A stretch of DNA of 64,000 nucleotides from Collinsella sp. AF23-4AC (GCF_003462685.1 NZ_QRVE01000010.1:13701-77700); one strand, 5' to 3'. Positions 43,274-51,423 are shown, numbered from the stretch's first letter. Notes: generated from the letters alone by a model not told the origin. A program made the numbers and translations.

Positions 43274-43892
43274 ATAGGATGTCGGTCAGGTTGTCGATGA
43301 CAACGTCAGCGGCGGACTGGTCCAGGTTGACGCCCTCGTGCGGACGCAGCGCCAGGACGCGGGCGCCGGAGCGCTTGCCGGCCTCGATGCCCAAAGGCGA
43401 GTCCTCGATAACCAGGCATTCGGCAGGCTCCACCCCCAGCGCCTCCATGGCACGCAGGTAGATCTCGGGGTCGGGCTTAAACGCACTGCACTCGTGGCCG
43501 CTGATGGTGTAGTCCAGCACGTCGGCGATGCCGGCAATCTCCACCAGCTCGTCGATCAGCTCGCGATAGGACGAGCTCGCGATGGCACACTTCACGCCGC
43601 GCTCGTGCAGCTCACGCATCACCGGCTCCGTCTGCTCGTTGAGCAGCTCGGCATACGGAACGGGGTGGTCCGGGCTGTAGACCTGCTTGTACTCCACGCG
43701 CAAGCGCTCGCGCAGCTCAACATCGTCGGGCACCAGCGCCTCCCAAATGGCGGGCTCGTTAGACCCCGAAAGATCGGGAATCTCGTCAAAGTGAAACCCC
43801 TTCTCTTCCATAAACGCCACGCGGCGGCGGTTGTAGAACCACTCGGTATCGACCAGCACGCCGTCCATATCAAACAGCACTGCCTTGATCAT
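43263..43892 (-). CDS. HAD-superfamily phosphatase/phosphoglucomutase-like protein
   Basis: 209 aa. Motif I FDMDGVLVDTEW, cap domain, motif II (KCAIASSS), motif III Lys (FKPDPEIYLRAMEALG) and motif IV (LVIEDSPLGIEAGKRSG). Likely acts on a sugar phosphate (beta-phosphoglucomutase or 2-deoxyglucose-6-P phosphatase type). The ATG at 43892 has GGGAGGAG 6 bases upstream; 43898 is too close to it. The gene is bracketed by inverted copies of repeat C (43231 and 43906) and lies after the PTS/SIS operon. Confidence 0.88.
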   Translation of the reverse strand: MIKAVLFDMDGVLVDTEWFYNRRRVAFMEEKGFHFDEIPDLSGSNEPAIWEALVPDDVELRERLRVEYKQVYSPDHPVPYAELLNEQTEPVMRELHERGVKCAIASSSYRELIDELVEIAGIADVLDYTISGHECSAFKPDPEIYLRAMEALGVEPAECLVIEDSPLGIEAGKRSGARVLALRPHEGVNLDQSAADVVIDNLTDILSAI

Positions 43893-43905
43893 ACGCATCT
43901 CCTCC

Positions 43906-43951
43906 CACCTGCCAAAAAGGGACAGGTTTATTTTGGTAGGTTTTATCTGGG
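43906..43951. repeat. Palindromic repeat family C, copy C4 (inverse orientation)
   Basis: Reads CCTGCCAAAAAGGGACAGGT then TTATTTTGGTAGG and TTTTATCTGGG, the inverse of C1. Directly precedes the ribosome site of the HAD gene. Confidence 0.8.
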
Positions 43952-43986
43952 GTTTTATGACGCGACAGACACGCCCTCCCCAGAGC

Positions 43987-44018
43987 AAAAAAGGGGACGG
44001 GGCGCAAACCCCATCCCC
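43987..44018 (-). terminator. Intrinsic terminator of the PTS/SIS operon
   Basis: Minus strand: GGGGATGGGG pairs with CCCCGTCCCC, then six T; 35 bases after the SIS-2 stop. Confidence 0.9.
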
Positions 44019-44052
44019 TCTCAATCATCCCGTAAGGTCTACTTACTTGTGA

Positions 44053-45036
44053 TTAGTAGGAAAGCTTCCACATGTAGCGACGCATGGTCAGCGGGTGCTG
44101 ACGAGCCTCGGCGATCTGGTTGCCGTACTCGCGCATAACGGCGAGGTGCAGCAGCGGGTTGAAGTAGGTGACGACGCTCGCGGGCACGGCGTCAGCCAGG
44201 CCGTAGTCCTTGGAGTCGATCAGAGCGACCTTGGCGCCCATGCGCTCAAGGAAGGTGAGGGCGCGGGCGTCCATCGGACGGGTAGCGCCATCGGACATGA
44301 AGAAGACGTAGGGCTTACCCTCGGTGGAAACCTCGAACGGGCCGTGGAAGTACTCGCCGGTGTTGTAGGCGGCGGCGTCGATCCACTGCATCTCGGTGAA
44401 CAGGAAGGCGGCGTGAGAATAAGCCATCTTCTCGGAGGCACCGGAAGCCATGAAGTAGATCATCTTGTCGTCCTTGAAGTCCTCGGCGAACTTCTTGGCG
44501 AGCTTCTTGCAGTGCTGAGCGGCGTTCTCGCAGAGCTCGAAGACGTTGGTGAGGCCGGTGATCATGTCCTCGTAGTGGTCATAACCCTCGGTCTGCTGAA
44601 GGATCTCGAGAGCAAGAGCGATGGCGTAGCCGGGCTTCTCGCACTTGGCAGCGTAGTTGGCGTGGAAGCCGTGAACGATGACGTGGTCGGCGTCGACGGT
44701 CAGAGCGGAGCCAGCCTTGTTGGTGAGGGAGACGACCGGGCAGTTGTGCTTCTTGGCAGTCTTGTTGGCCTCGACGGTCTCGGGCGTGGAGCCACCGAGG
44801 GAGCAGGTGATCACGAAGGTGTGCTCGTTGACCCAGGAAGGCGTGTCGTAGTTGAACTCGTTAGCGGTGAAGATCTGAACGTTCAGCTTGTCCGTGTTGT
44901 TGGCCAGGAAGTACTTGGCGGGGTAAAGGTCGGACATGGAAGCACCGCAGCCGACGAAGGCGACGCTGTGGATCTCGTGGTTGGACAGGACGTCAGCGAC
45001 GATCTGCTTAGGGAGGTTAAGGTCGATCTCGTACAT
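44053..45036 (-). CDS. SIS-domain sugar-phosphate deglycase, paralogue 2 (PTS operon)
   Basis: 327 aa. Two SIS folds (SVAFVGCGASMSDLYPAKYF; IYFMASGASEKMAYSHAAFL), loop TCSLGGSTPETVEANK, Glu215 (TEMQW) and His231 (GEYFHGPFE), C-terminus RRYMWKLSY. Last gene of the EIIAB-EIIC-EIID operon. Together this is the plan of the Salmonella gfr system, where an imported, phosphorylated glucoselysine or fructoselysine is deglycated. Glucosamine-type substrates remain possible. ATG 45036 fits AAAGGA at 9 bases. Confidence 0.83.
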   Translation of the reverse strand: MYEIDLNLPKQIVADVLSNHEIHSVAFVGCGASMSDLYPAKYFLANNTDKLNVQIFTANEFNYDTPSWVNEHTFVITCSLGGSTPETVEANKTAKKHNCPVVSLTNKAGSALTVDADHVIVHGFHANYAAKCEKPGYAIALALEILQQTEGYDHYEDMITGLTNVFELCENAAQHCKKLAKKFAEDFKDDKMIYFMASGASEKMAYSHAAFLFTEMQWIDAAAYNTGEYFHGPFEVSTEGKPYVFFMSDGATRPMDARALTFLERMGAKVALIDSKDYGLADAVPASVVTYFNPLLHLAVMREYGNQIAEARQHPLTMRRYMWKLSY

Positions 45037-45126
45037 CTGACACATTCCTTTCGATTTTTGCGGCGCCACTTTGCCGGACGCACACAGGGTTACCGTGATT
45101 TGGACCGAGTCGCCGGCCCGTTGAGG

Positions 45127-45157
45127 ATGTGTCAAAGGAGCTGTCCCTTTGACACAT
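45127..45157. repeat. 12-bp perfect inverted repeat (palindrome H)
   Basis: ATGTGTCAAAGG (45127-45138) and CCTTTGACACAT (45146-45157) with GTCCC in the loop/arm; between EIID and SIS-2. Confidence 0.6.
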
Positions 45158-45168
45158 TTAGGGATGGA

Positions 45169-45201
45169 AGCCTGCCTGGGGTATGGGATGCCAGGCAGGC
45201 T
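45169..45201. other. GC-rich hairpin between EIID and SIS-2 genes
   Basis: AGCCTGCCTGG pairs with CCAGGCAGGCT. No T run, so more likely an RNA-processing or stability hairpin that lets the SIS-2 gene have a different mRNA level. Confidence 0.55.
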
Positions 45202-45234
45202 CCCCGGGGAAAGCGGTTAGACGCTTGGTCGCGA

Positions 45235-46068
45235 CTAGGCCAGGATGCCGGCCGCGGAGAGGGCGATGCCGCCCACGATGGCGATCACGAGAAGCCAACC
45301 GGTGTTGGCGTTCTTCTTGATGAGCCAGTACATAAGGCCGGTGAGGCCGAGGGAGATCATCTGGGGCATCATGCCGTCCAGGATGTCCTGGATCACGACG
45401 GTGCCGTCAGCGAACTGCAGCGGGGTGGTGGCGCCGATCAGCGTAGCGATCATGCCGCCCACGGACATAAGACCCACGATGCCGCAGACATACATGAGCT
45501 TCTCCATGAGGTCGCCGCCCTGAAGCTTGCTCAGGTACTCGTGGCCGCCCTGATAGCCCATCTTGGCTGCGAACCAAGTGATCAGCACAGAGGGGACGAT
45601 GGAGATGAGCATGGCCAGGATCGGGCCCATGATGGAACCCTGCTGAGCCAGCTGAACGCCCAGACCAAAGGCGATAACGCGGATGGTGCCCTGGAAGAAG
45701 GAGTCACCGATGCCGGAAAGCGGACCCATGAGGGAGGTCTTGACCGCGTTGATCGAATCGGGATCGAAGTTCTCGGGATCCTTGGCGTACTCCTCCTCCA
45801 TGGAGGCGGCGAGGCCTAGGACAAAAGCGCTCGTCTGCGGGGTGCAGTTGTAGAACGCCATGTGACGGTGGTAAGCCTCTTTCTTAGCAGCGAGCTGCTT
45901 GGGGTCGGACTCATCCGGATAGAGGCGATCGAGCGTGGGAACCATGCCGTAGAGGAAGCCCATGTTCATCTGACGCTCGTAGTTCCAAGAGGCCTGGATG
46001 GCCCAGGAGCGCCAGAAGAACTGGCTGACCTTCTTGTTCAGGGACACGTCCTTGGTTGCGGTTGCCAT
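45235..46068 (-). CDS. PTS mannose-family EIID component
   Basis: 277 aa. FFWRSWAIQASWNYERQMNM is the typical EIID start, followed by MGPLSGIGDSFFQGTIRVIA and one to two C-terminal helices. With EIIC it forms the membrane channel of a mannose/fructose/sorbose-type PTS. ATG 46068 with GAGGA; the frame runs further upstream into EIIC and is not used. 13 bases from the EIIC stop. Confidence 0.95.
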   Translation of the reverse strand: MATATKDVSLNKKVSQFFWRSWAIQASWNYERQMNMGFLYGMVPTLDRLYPDESDPKQLAAKKEAYHRHMAFYNCTPQTSAFVLGLAASMEEEYAKDPENFDPDSINAVKTSLMGPLSGIGDSFFQGTIRVIAFGLGVQLAQQGSIMGPILAMLISIVPSVLITWFAAKMGYQGGHEYLSKLQGGDLMEKLMYVCGIVGLMSVGGMIATLIGATTPLQFADGTVVIQDILDGMMPQMISLGLTGLMYWLIKKNANTGWLLVIAIVGGIALSAAGILA

Positions 46069-46081
46069 AGTGTGTTCCTCC

Positions 46082-46876
46082 TTAGTCTTCGTCGTCTTCG
46101 AGCGGATCGTAGTCGGAATCGACACCGGCGGCTGCATGGGAACCGTTGAACTTGAAGCCCATGAAGACGACAGCCAGGCACACACCGATCAGAGCGACCG
46201 CGATGACGGACAGGTTGAGGTAAGCGGCGAGCAGGAAACCGATGAACAGGAACGGAGTCATACCCTTCTTGATCATCATGGTGAGCAGCAGGGCCAAGCC
46301 GTAGGCGGTCATGATCTTGGTCGAAACGTTAAGACCAGTGGACAGCCACTCGGGAACCATGTTGACGATGGCCTGGACCAGGTCGGTGCCAACAAAGACG
46401 GCGAGGAAGATCGGCAGGAAGTACATGACGGCGTACAGACCGGAGCCGGCGCAGATGTGCATGCGGTAGGCGGTCTTGAACTTTCCGTTATCGATCGCGC
46501 TATCTGCCACATGGGTGAGGGCGGCGATGATGGAACGGAACACGATGCCGAGGAGCTGACCCAGGACGGCGACCGGGATGGCGATCGTCATGGCGGTCTC
46601 GGCGGAAGCATCGGTCAGGCACGCAAAGGCAGCGGCCACGATGCCGCCCAGGACCATATCGGGCGGAACGGCGGCGCCGACCTGCACCAGGCCCATGGAC
46701 ACGAGCTCGACGGCGGCACCGACGGCAAGGCCGGTGGGCACATCGCCCAGCAGCAGACCGACGAGCGTAGCGCCAACGAGGGGCTGCTCGAAGTTAAGAC
46801 GACCGAGCAGGCGGGAGTCCCACATGCAGAACACGCCGACGAGGCCGACGAGCACCGCACTGATGAACGTATTCAT
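46082..46876 (-). CDS. PTS mannose-family EIIC component
   Basis: 264 aa, seven to eight membrane helices (FISAVLVGLVGVFCMWDSRL; PLVGATLVGLLLGDVPTGLA; VGAAVPPDMVLGGIVAAAFA). Acidic C-terminus (DSDYDPLEDDED). Sugar-specific permease with EIID. AAAGGAG precedes the ATG. Confidence 0.95.
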   Translation of the reverse strand: MNTFISAVLVGLVGVFCMWDSRLLGRLNFEQPLVGATLVGLLLGDVPTGLAVGAAVELVSMGLVQVGAAVPPDMVLGGIVAAAFACLTDASAETAMTIAIPVAVLGQLLGIVFRSIIAALTHVADSAIDNGKFKTAYRMHICAGSGLYAVMYFLPIFLAVFVGTDLVQAIVNMVPEWLSTGLNVSTKIMTAYGLALLLTMMIKKGMTPFLFIGFLLAAYLNLSVIAVALIGVCLAVVFMGFKFNGSHAAAGVDSDYDPLEDDED

Positions 46877-46912
46877 ACCCTTCTCCTTTCAGTCAGGCAA
46901 AAGCCTGGTTGA

Positions 46913-47836
46913 TTACAGCTTGGCGTCGATGTCGACGCTCTGATACGTAGGGGTCTGCTGGACATAGAGCTTGATGCCCATGTCGAGCAGCTGGTTGACG
47001 TCGGCCTTCTGGGTGGCGTCGAGGAAGACGGAGCTGTCCTTGCCGCCGACCTGATCGGCACCGTCGTGGTTGGCGGTGGCGCCCAGGTTGATGGCGTCGA
47101 GCTTGTAGCCCTGGCAGAACTGCAGCATCTCGGCAGTGTTACCAAAGACGAACATGACGCGCTCGCCGAGGGTGTTGAGCTTGTCCATCTTGGCGAGGGC
47201 ACGCTCGACGGTGAAGACGTTCAGGCGCACGCCCTGGGGCTTGGCCAGCTTAAGAGCGCCCTTCTTGATGTCATCGTTGGCGGCAGCGTTGTCGACGACG
47301 ATGATGCGCTCGGCCTGAACCTTGGTGGTCCAGGTAAAGACGACCTGGCCGTGCAGCAGACGGTAGTCAAGACGTGCGAGGACGATCTTGGCGGGACCGG
47401 AGCTGTGACGGGACGCCTTGGCCTTCTTGGCGGGAGCCGCGGCGGCCTCGACCGGTGCGTTGGGGTTGGTCAGACCGGTGCGGGCCTCGTTGATGAGGGC
47501 CGCGAGCTCGGCGCCCTTGACGGGGGCGGGGCTCATAGCGAGCGTGAGCGCCAGCGGGATGTTGAAACCGCTGACAACCGTGAACTTCGTGCCGTTCTTG
47601 GAAAGCTCGACCATGCTGTTGTTGACCGAGCTGCCGAGCATATCGGTCAGCACATAGACGGTGTCGTCCGCGTTGAACGTGGCAATCAGAGCGTCCACCT
47701 TATTGGTGATGGGCTCCTTGTCGTCACGAGCAAGCGACACGACGTGGACGTTCGACACGTCGCCGAGAACCATCTCGAGCGTGTCTTTGGCGCCTGCGGC
47801 CAGGCCGCCATGAGATGCGAGAATGATCTGATTCAT
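46913..47836 (-). CDS. PTS mannose-family EIIAB fusion
   Basis: 307 aa. EIIA domain 1-125 with phospho-His9 (ILASHGGLAAG), a Pro/Ala/Lys linker (about 130-145), then EIIB with phospho-His162 (ARLDYRLLHGQVVFTWTTK). Passes phosphate from HPr to the incoming sugar. First gene of the operon; GGAGGAGG before the ATG, and a GntR-2-type site 29 bases upstream. The A-B fusion is as in E. coli ManX, whereas many gfr systems have separate A and B. Confidence 0.95.
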   Translation of the reverse strand: MNQIILASHGGLAAGAKDTLEMVLGDVSNVHVVSLARDDKEPITNKVDALIATFNADDTVYVLTDMLGSSVNNSMVELSKNGTKFTVVSGFNIPLALTLAMSPAPVKGAELAALINEARTGLTNPNAPVEAAAAPAKKAKASRHSSGPAKIVLARLDYRLLHGQVVFTWTTKVQAERIIVVDNAAANDDIKKGALKLAKPQGVRLNVFTVERALAKMDKLNTLGERVMFVFGNTAEMLQFCQGYKLDAINLGATANHDGADQVGGKDSSVFLDATQKADVNQLLDMGIKLYVQQTPTYQSVDIDAKL

Positions 47837-47864
47837 CTTGCCTCCTCCTTTTCGTTATGGTCAT

Positions 47865-47880
47865 TATAACGTCTTATACG
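47865..47880. promoter_or_regulatory. GntR-2 operator candidate at the PTS operon promoter
   Basis: TATAACG-tc-TTATACG, a tandem 7-mer with a 9-base period, sharing TATAACGTCTT with the GntR-2 promoter. AT-rich surroundings (GCTTATATTGCTAATTAGTA) probably hold the -10. Confidence 0.5.
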
Positions 47881-48018
47881 TTGCTTATATTGCTAATTAG
47901 TATAAAGACCGTTCGCGGGTGAAAATCGACCGTTGACGGGTTTAACGTACTCGAAACGTTGGAGCTAGGTAGGCCGGCACTGTCTTGGCGACACCCGGTC
48001 AGACGCCTCGCCAATCCC

Positions 48019-49101
48019 CTATCGCACGAAGTACCAGGGGCTTTCCTGCACGGTGGGCTCCAGCGCGATGCCGGTGCGTTCCTTAAACAGATCCATGTCC
48101 TGCGATTTCTCCGTCCACCACGCGTTGGGCTTAAAAGTCATGCTCTCAGCGACATGACCGACAAACACACTGTTGCGCAGCTCGGAGAAGTCGGTGTTCA
48201 TGATCAGGATGGACGCGAGCACCAGCACAATGCCCAGAACCTTGATCGCGCCGGCGGACTCGGCATAGACACCAATGCCCACTATTACGGTGACAACCGT
48301 CTCGAAAGACATTACGACGGGAACTTTCGATGTCTCGAGCCCCATGGACAGACCCTGCATATATAAGATGTAAGCCACGGCTGTGGGGATGAGTCCAAAG
48401 CCAAGGAACAGCAGCAGTAGCTGTGGCGACATTGCCGCGGCGACATCCGGCCACGGAGCCGCGATAGCTGCCATAACCGCACCGCCAAAAACAAGGCCCC
48501 AAAACGTGACAGCCAGCGGGTGGACCGTCTTGGTTGCTATCCGGCTAAACACCGCAAGCGACGCACCGCAAAGGCCTGCAATCACGCCCGACGTGACGCC
48601 CCAAACCGAAAAATGGAAACCGGAAAGGTCGCCATTGGTCACTGCAAGTACACAGCCACCTATGTTAAAAGCGATGGCAACGAGCTTGTTGGGGGTCACG
48701 TCCTCGCGATAAAGCACGCGGCCGAGCACGACGCCAAACACCGGCGAGGTATAGAGCAGCACCGAGGCCGTGGACATGCCGACCTCGCCCATGCACTCGT
48801 AATAGCAGGTGTTGGCGGCGGCTAAACCGACGATACCGACAAGCGCGCAGGGAACAAGCTCTTTAGGGCTTGCCTTGAACAGAGCCAGGGGACCCGAGGC
48901 TTTTCCCTCACGGGCACCTCCCTGGCAACCCATAAATGCCAAGACCGGAGCCATTAAGACGGCACCCGACAACAGACGAAGGGCCGCCATGCTCTGAGAC
49001 GAAACACCCAGGGCCGATATTCCGTTAACAAAGATTCCGATGGTGCCCCACATAAGCGCGGCGATCAGCACCAGCATATAGCCCACATTACTTCTCTTCA
49101 A
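48019..49101 (-). CDS. EamA/DMT-family transporter
   Basis: About 360 aa, ten helices in two EamA repeats (GYMLVLIAALMWGTIGIFVN; GVTSGVIAGLCGASLAVFSR). A polar C-terminal tail of about 60 residues (NAWWTEKSQDMDLFKERTGI) is extra. The TTG at 49101 is preferred: GAGGAG is 6 bases upstream, whereas ATG 49137 lacks a ribosome site and almost touches the operator. Its promoter shares the GntR-2 motif, so it may move a product or substrate of the PTS pathway, such as an amine (inference). Confidence 0.85.
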   Translation of the reverse strand: MKRSNVGYMLVLIAALMWGTIGIFVNGISALGVSSQSMAALRLLSGAVLMAPVLAFMGCQGGAREGKASGPLALFKASPKELVPCALVGIVGLAAANTCYYECMGEVGMSTASVLLYTSPVFGVVLGRVLYREDVTPNKLVAIAFNIGGCVLAVTNGDLSGFHFSVWGVTSGVIAGLCGASLAVFSRIATKTVHPLAVTFWGLVFGGAVMAAIAAPWPDVAAAMSPQLLLLFLGFGLIPTAVAYILYMQGLSMGLETSKVPVVMSFETVVTVIVGIGVYAESAGAIKVLGIVLVLASILIMNTDFSELRNSVFVGHVAESMTFKPNAWWTEKSQDMDLFKERTGIALEPTVQESPWYFVR

Positions 49102-49141
49102 CGCAGCCTCCTCGGTATTATTTCCAATATGTTTCATGCTA

Positions 49142-49160
49142 CGTTATAGTCGTTATATAC
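49142..49160. promoter_or_regulatory. GntR-2 operator candidate upstream of EamA
   Basis: CGTTATA-gt-CGTTATA-tac: the 7-mer is an exact tandem repeat with a 9-base period (inverse reading GTATATAACG, same as at 41984). Confidence 0.5.
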
Positions 49161-49257
49161 ATTTTTCAAGGCACAAATCGGCGAACGGGAAACTTTTGAA
49201 ACAAGGAGTGCCCCCAACTGCCGGCAGAAAGGGAACGTCCCCAAGTGCCACTCTAAC

Positions 49258-49324
49258 AGTTGCGGTGAAATAGTTCTCAAACAGAGGCTTCACGCCCCCA
49301 AACAGGAACTATTCCACCGCAACT
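49258..49324. repeat. 19-bp inverted repeat (palindrome I)
   Basis: AGTTGCGGTGAAATAGTTC (49258-49276) pairs with GAACTATTCCACCGCAACT (49306-49324), one mismatch. GGGAACGTCCCC lies just before. Confidence 0.65.
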
Positions 49325-49359
49325 TATGAGGACATCGAGCTGTTAGGCCGCTCTATCCC

Positions 49360-50352
49360 TTAATAGTCCAGCTTCCACATGTAGCGGCGCGTCATGTAGT
49401 CCTTGTGGGTGACGGCAGAGAGCGCACGCATGTACACGTTGTTGAGAATCGGCGCAAAGATCAGGTGGTTGAAGTACTCGCTCACGCTGTCCTTGATGTC
49501 GTTGAGGCCGAGCTCCTTGGCGTCGAGCTGATAGACGCGCTCGCCACCGTACTGGTTGACGAAGCGGATGCCGCGCTCGTCGTTGCAGCGGCTGCGGCCG
49601 ACGCTGATGAGCTGGAACAGCGAGGTACGCTTGTCCAAGATCTCGAAGGGACCGTGGAAGAAGTCGCAGGTGTTGATGGTGCAGGAGTCGATCTGCAGCA
49701 TCTCCTGCACGTTGCAGATGCTAAAGACGTAGGCGGCACCAAAGAGCGGACCCTGAGCCATCACGTTGATGCAGGGCTTGTCGGCGTTCTGCTCGGCCCA
49801 CTTGGCAGCGAGCGGACGGGTGTACTCGAAGGCCTTGCGATAGATGGGATCAATCAGGTCGAAGGCGGCCATGGCGGTCTCGTACTCAGCATAGCCCTCG
49901 GTCTGCTGCGTAAGCTCCATAGCAATCATGGTCACGACGGCGGAGTTGGTGCGGCCCATGCAGGACTCGTCGATGGCCAGGCTGTCGTACTGGATCTTGT
50001 AGTCGCAGACCTCGGTGAGGCCGGACTCGTCAACATAGATGGCGATGGTGCTGGCGCCGTGGTCCTTGGCGACCTGGGCGGCGACGATGGTCTCCTTGGT
50101 GCCGCGCATGGACACGACGACGGCCAGGGTGTTCTCGTTGACGTAGGCCGGGGTGGCGTGCACGAACTCGTTGCTGGTGTAGCTGGAGCTCACGACCTGC
50201 GTGGCCTCGTGCTCCATAAAGTACTGGGCAGGATAGTTGCCGCCGTTGGATCCGCCGGCGCCAATCCACACGACGCGCTTGATGCCGCCCTTGTCTGCCT
50301 TGTCAGCCAAAACCTGGGAGACGACGTCCTTAACCTGTTCCTGAGTAGTCAT
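49360..50352 (-). CDS. SIS-domain sugar-phosphate deglycase, paralogue 3
   Basis: 330 aa. SIS folds (VVWIGAGGSNGGNYPAQYFM; INVMAQGPLFGAAYVFSICN), loop VVSMRGTKETIVAAQ, Glu217 (VQEMLQ) and His233 (DFFHGPFE), C-terminus RRYMWKLDY. The GEYFHGPFE block of the other two paralogues is CDFFHGPFE here, so the substrate may differ. Divergent from GntR-3, which probably represses it. Confidence 0.82.
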   Translation of the reverse strand: MTTQEQVKDVVSQVLADKADKGGIKRVVWIGAGGSNGGNYPAQYFMEHEATQVVSSSYTSNEFVHATPAYVNENTLAVVVSMRGTKETIVAAQVAKDHGASTIAIYVDESGLTEVCDYKIQYDSLAIDESCMGRTNSAVVTMIAMELTQQTEGYAEYETAMAAFDLIDPIYRKAFEYTRPLAAKWAEQNADKPCINVMAQGPLFGAAYVFSICNVQEMLQIDSCTINTCDFFHGPFEILDKRTSLFQLISVGRSRCNDERGIRFVNQYGGERVYQLDAKELGLNDIKDSVSEYFNHLIFAPILNNVYMRALSAVTHKDYMTRRYMWKLDY

Positions 50353-50392
50353 CGTGCATCAGCCTTTCTTCTCGTTTGATGCTCTTGATGGC

Positions 50393-50415
50393 ATACAAGT
50401 TACATACATGTTTTG
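50393..50415. promoter_or_regulatory. GntR-3 operator site 1 (SIS-3 side)
   Basis: ATACAAGTTAC-ATACATGTTTT, a tandem with an 11-base period, matching site 2. Confidence 0.6.
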
Positions 50416-50529
50416 GTGATGTCGACTAGTTGTATGCTATATTTGTCTTAGAAATTTTGCTGATGCGGTTTTTGATAACTAGCTAACAGCGGTTTTGTTG
50501 TTGTATTGAATACATGCTTGATTAGACTC

Positions 50530-50552
50530 GAATACAAGTTAGATACAGGTTG
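50530..50552. promoter_or_regulatory. GntR-3 operator site 2 (own start)
   Basis: ATACAAGTTAG-ATACAGGTTGA, which agrees with site 1 at 18 of 22 positions and ends 6 bases before the gntR-3 start. Between the two lie TTGTATTGAATACA (50510) and TTGTATGC. Confidence 0.6.
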
Positions 50553-50557
50553 ATCGC

Positions 50558-51280
50558 ATGAATGCTTCGTCTAAAAAGAAACTGGCCCAATACGAGCGCT
50601 TGGCGGGCATGCTGCGCGACCGCATCGCCGCCGGCACCTACGCACGCGAAGACAAGCTGCCGTCCGAGATGGAACTCATGGACGAATCGGGTCTGTCGCG
50701 CAGCACCGTGCGCCACGCCCTTAAGGTGCTCGTTGATGAGGGCCTGGTTCGCACCGAGCGCGGGCGCGGCGCCTTTGTGGCTAACACGCCGGCGCTCCAC
50801 GAAAACAACCTGGTGTTTTCGAGCTATACCAAGCAGGTCGAAGGCCAGGGCATGAAGCCCACCACGCGCACGGTGGACTCGGGCTTTACCAAGGCGGGCG
50901 GCAGCATAGCTAAGTTCTTTGATGCCGCCGTGGGCAGCAAGCTCGTCAAACTTGTCCGCCTGCGTTATCTGGACGATGCGCCGCTGTGCCTGGAGACCAC
51001 CTATCTGCCACCAAGCTTTGAGTCGCTCATCGATCGCGATATCAACGGATCGCTCTATGCCACGTTGCGCCAGGAGTTCCATCGTGCGCCGGCACAGGGG
51101 CACAAGACCTTTGAGGTGTGCTTTGCCTCGCAAAACGAGGCGTTTTTGCTCAACGTCGAGCGCGGACAGGCACTGATCCTGATCACCGACTACGTCTACG
51201 ACACCGACGGCCGCCCGCTCCATGTCTCCAAGCGCATCCAACGCACCGACCGCGCCAAATACACCGAGCCCATCGGCTAA
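50558..51280 (+). CDS. GntR-family regulator with UTRA domain (GntR-3)
   Basis: 240 aa. Winged helix (YERLAGMLRDRIAAGTYARE; SRSTVRHALKVLVDEGLVRT; GRGAFVA) and UTRA domain (residues about 80-235). Divergent from SIS-3; both promoters carry the same tandem site. Its stop TAA overlaps the first bases of repeat C5. The ribosome site is poor (CAGG), which suggests low expression. Confidence 0.88.
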   Translation: MNASSKKKLAQYERLAGMLRDRIAAGTYAREDKLPSEMELMDESGLSRSTVRHALKVLVDEGLVRTERGRGAFVANTPALHENNLVFSSYTKQVEGQGMKPTTRTVDSGFTKAGGSIAKFFDAAVGSKLVKLVRLRYLDDAPLCLETTYLPPSFESLIDRDINGSLYATLRQEFHRAPAQGHKTFEVCFASQNEAFLLNVERGQALILITDYVYDTDGRPLHVSKRIQRTDRAKYTEPIG

Positions 51281-51325
51281 CCTGCCAAAAAGGGACAGGT
51301 TTATTTTGGTCGGTTTTATCTGGGG
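51279..51325. repeat. Palindromic repeat family C, copy C5 (inverse orientation)
   Basis: AACCTGCCAAAAAGGGACAG, then GTTTATTTTGGTCGG and TTTTATCTGGGG. Its first two bases belong to the gntR-3 stop codon. Confidence 0.8.
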
Positions 51326-51376
51326 TTTTGCTACATCCGCAGGTTGAACCTATCAATCAAACGGCCCAACGCAAAT

Positions 51377-51411
51377 GCCGCCGCGAAGGGTTTCGTATCC
51401 TTCGCGGCGGC
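51377..51411. terminator. Hairpin between repeats C5 and C3
   Basis: GCCGCCGCGAAGG pairs with CCTTCGCGGCGGC; no T run, with a family C repeat on either side. Confidence 0.6.
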
Positions 51412-51423
51412 CCTCAACGTTTG

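Noticed and set aside
43893..44024. Longer N-terminus for the HAD protein
   Set aside because: It would be encoded by repeat C4 and has no homology; a good ribosome site supports 43892.
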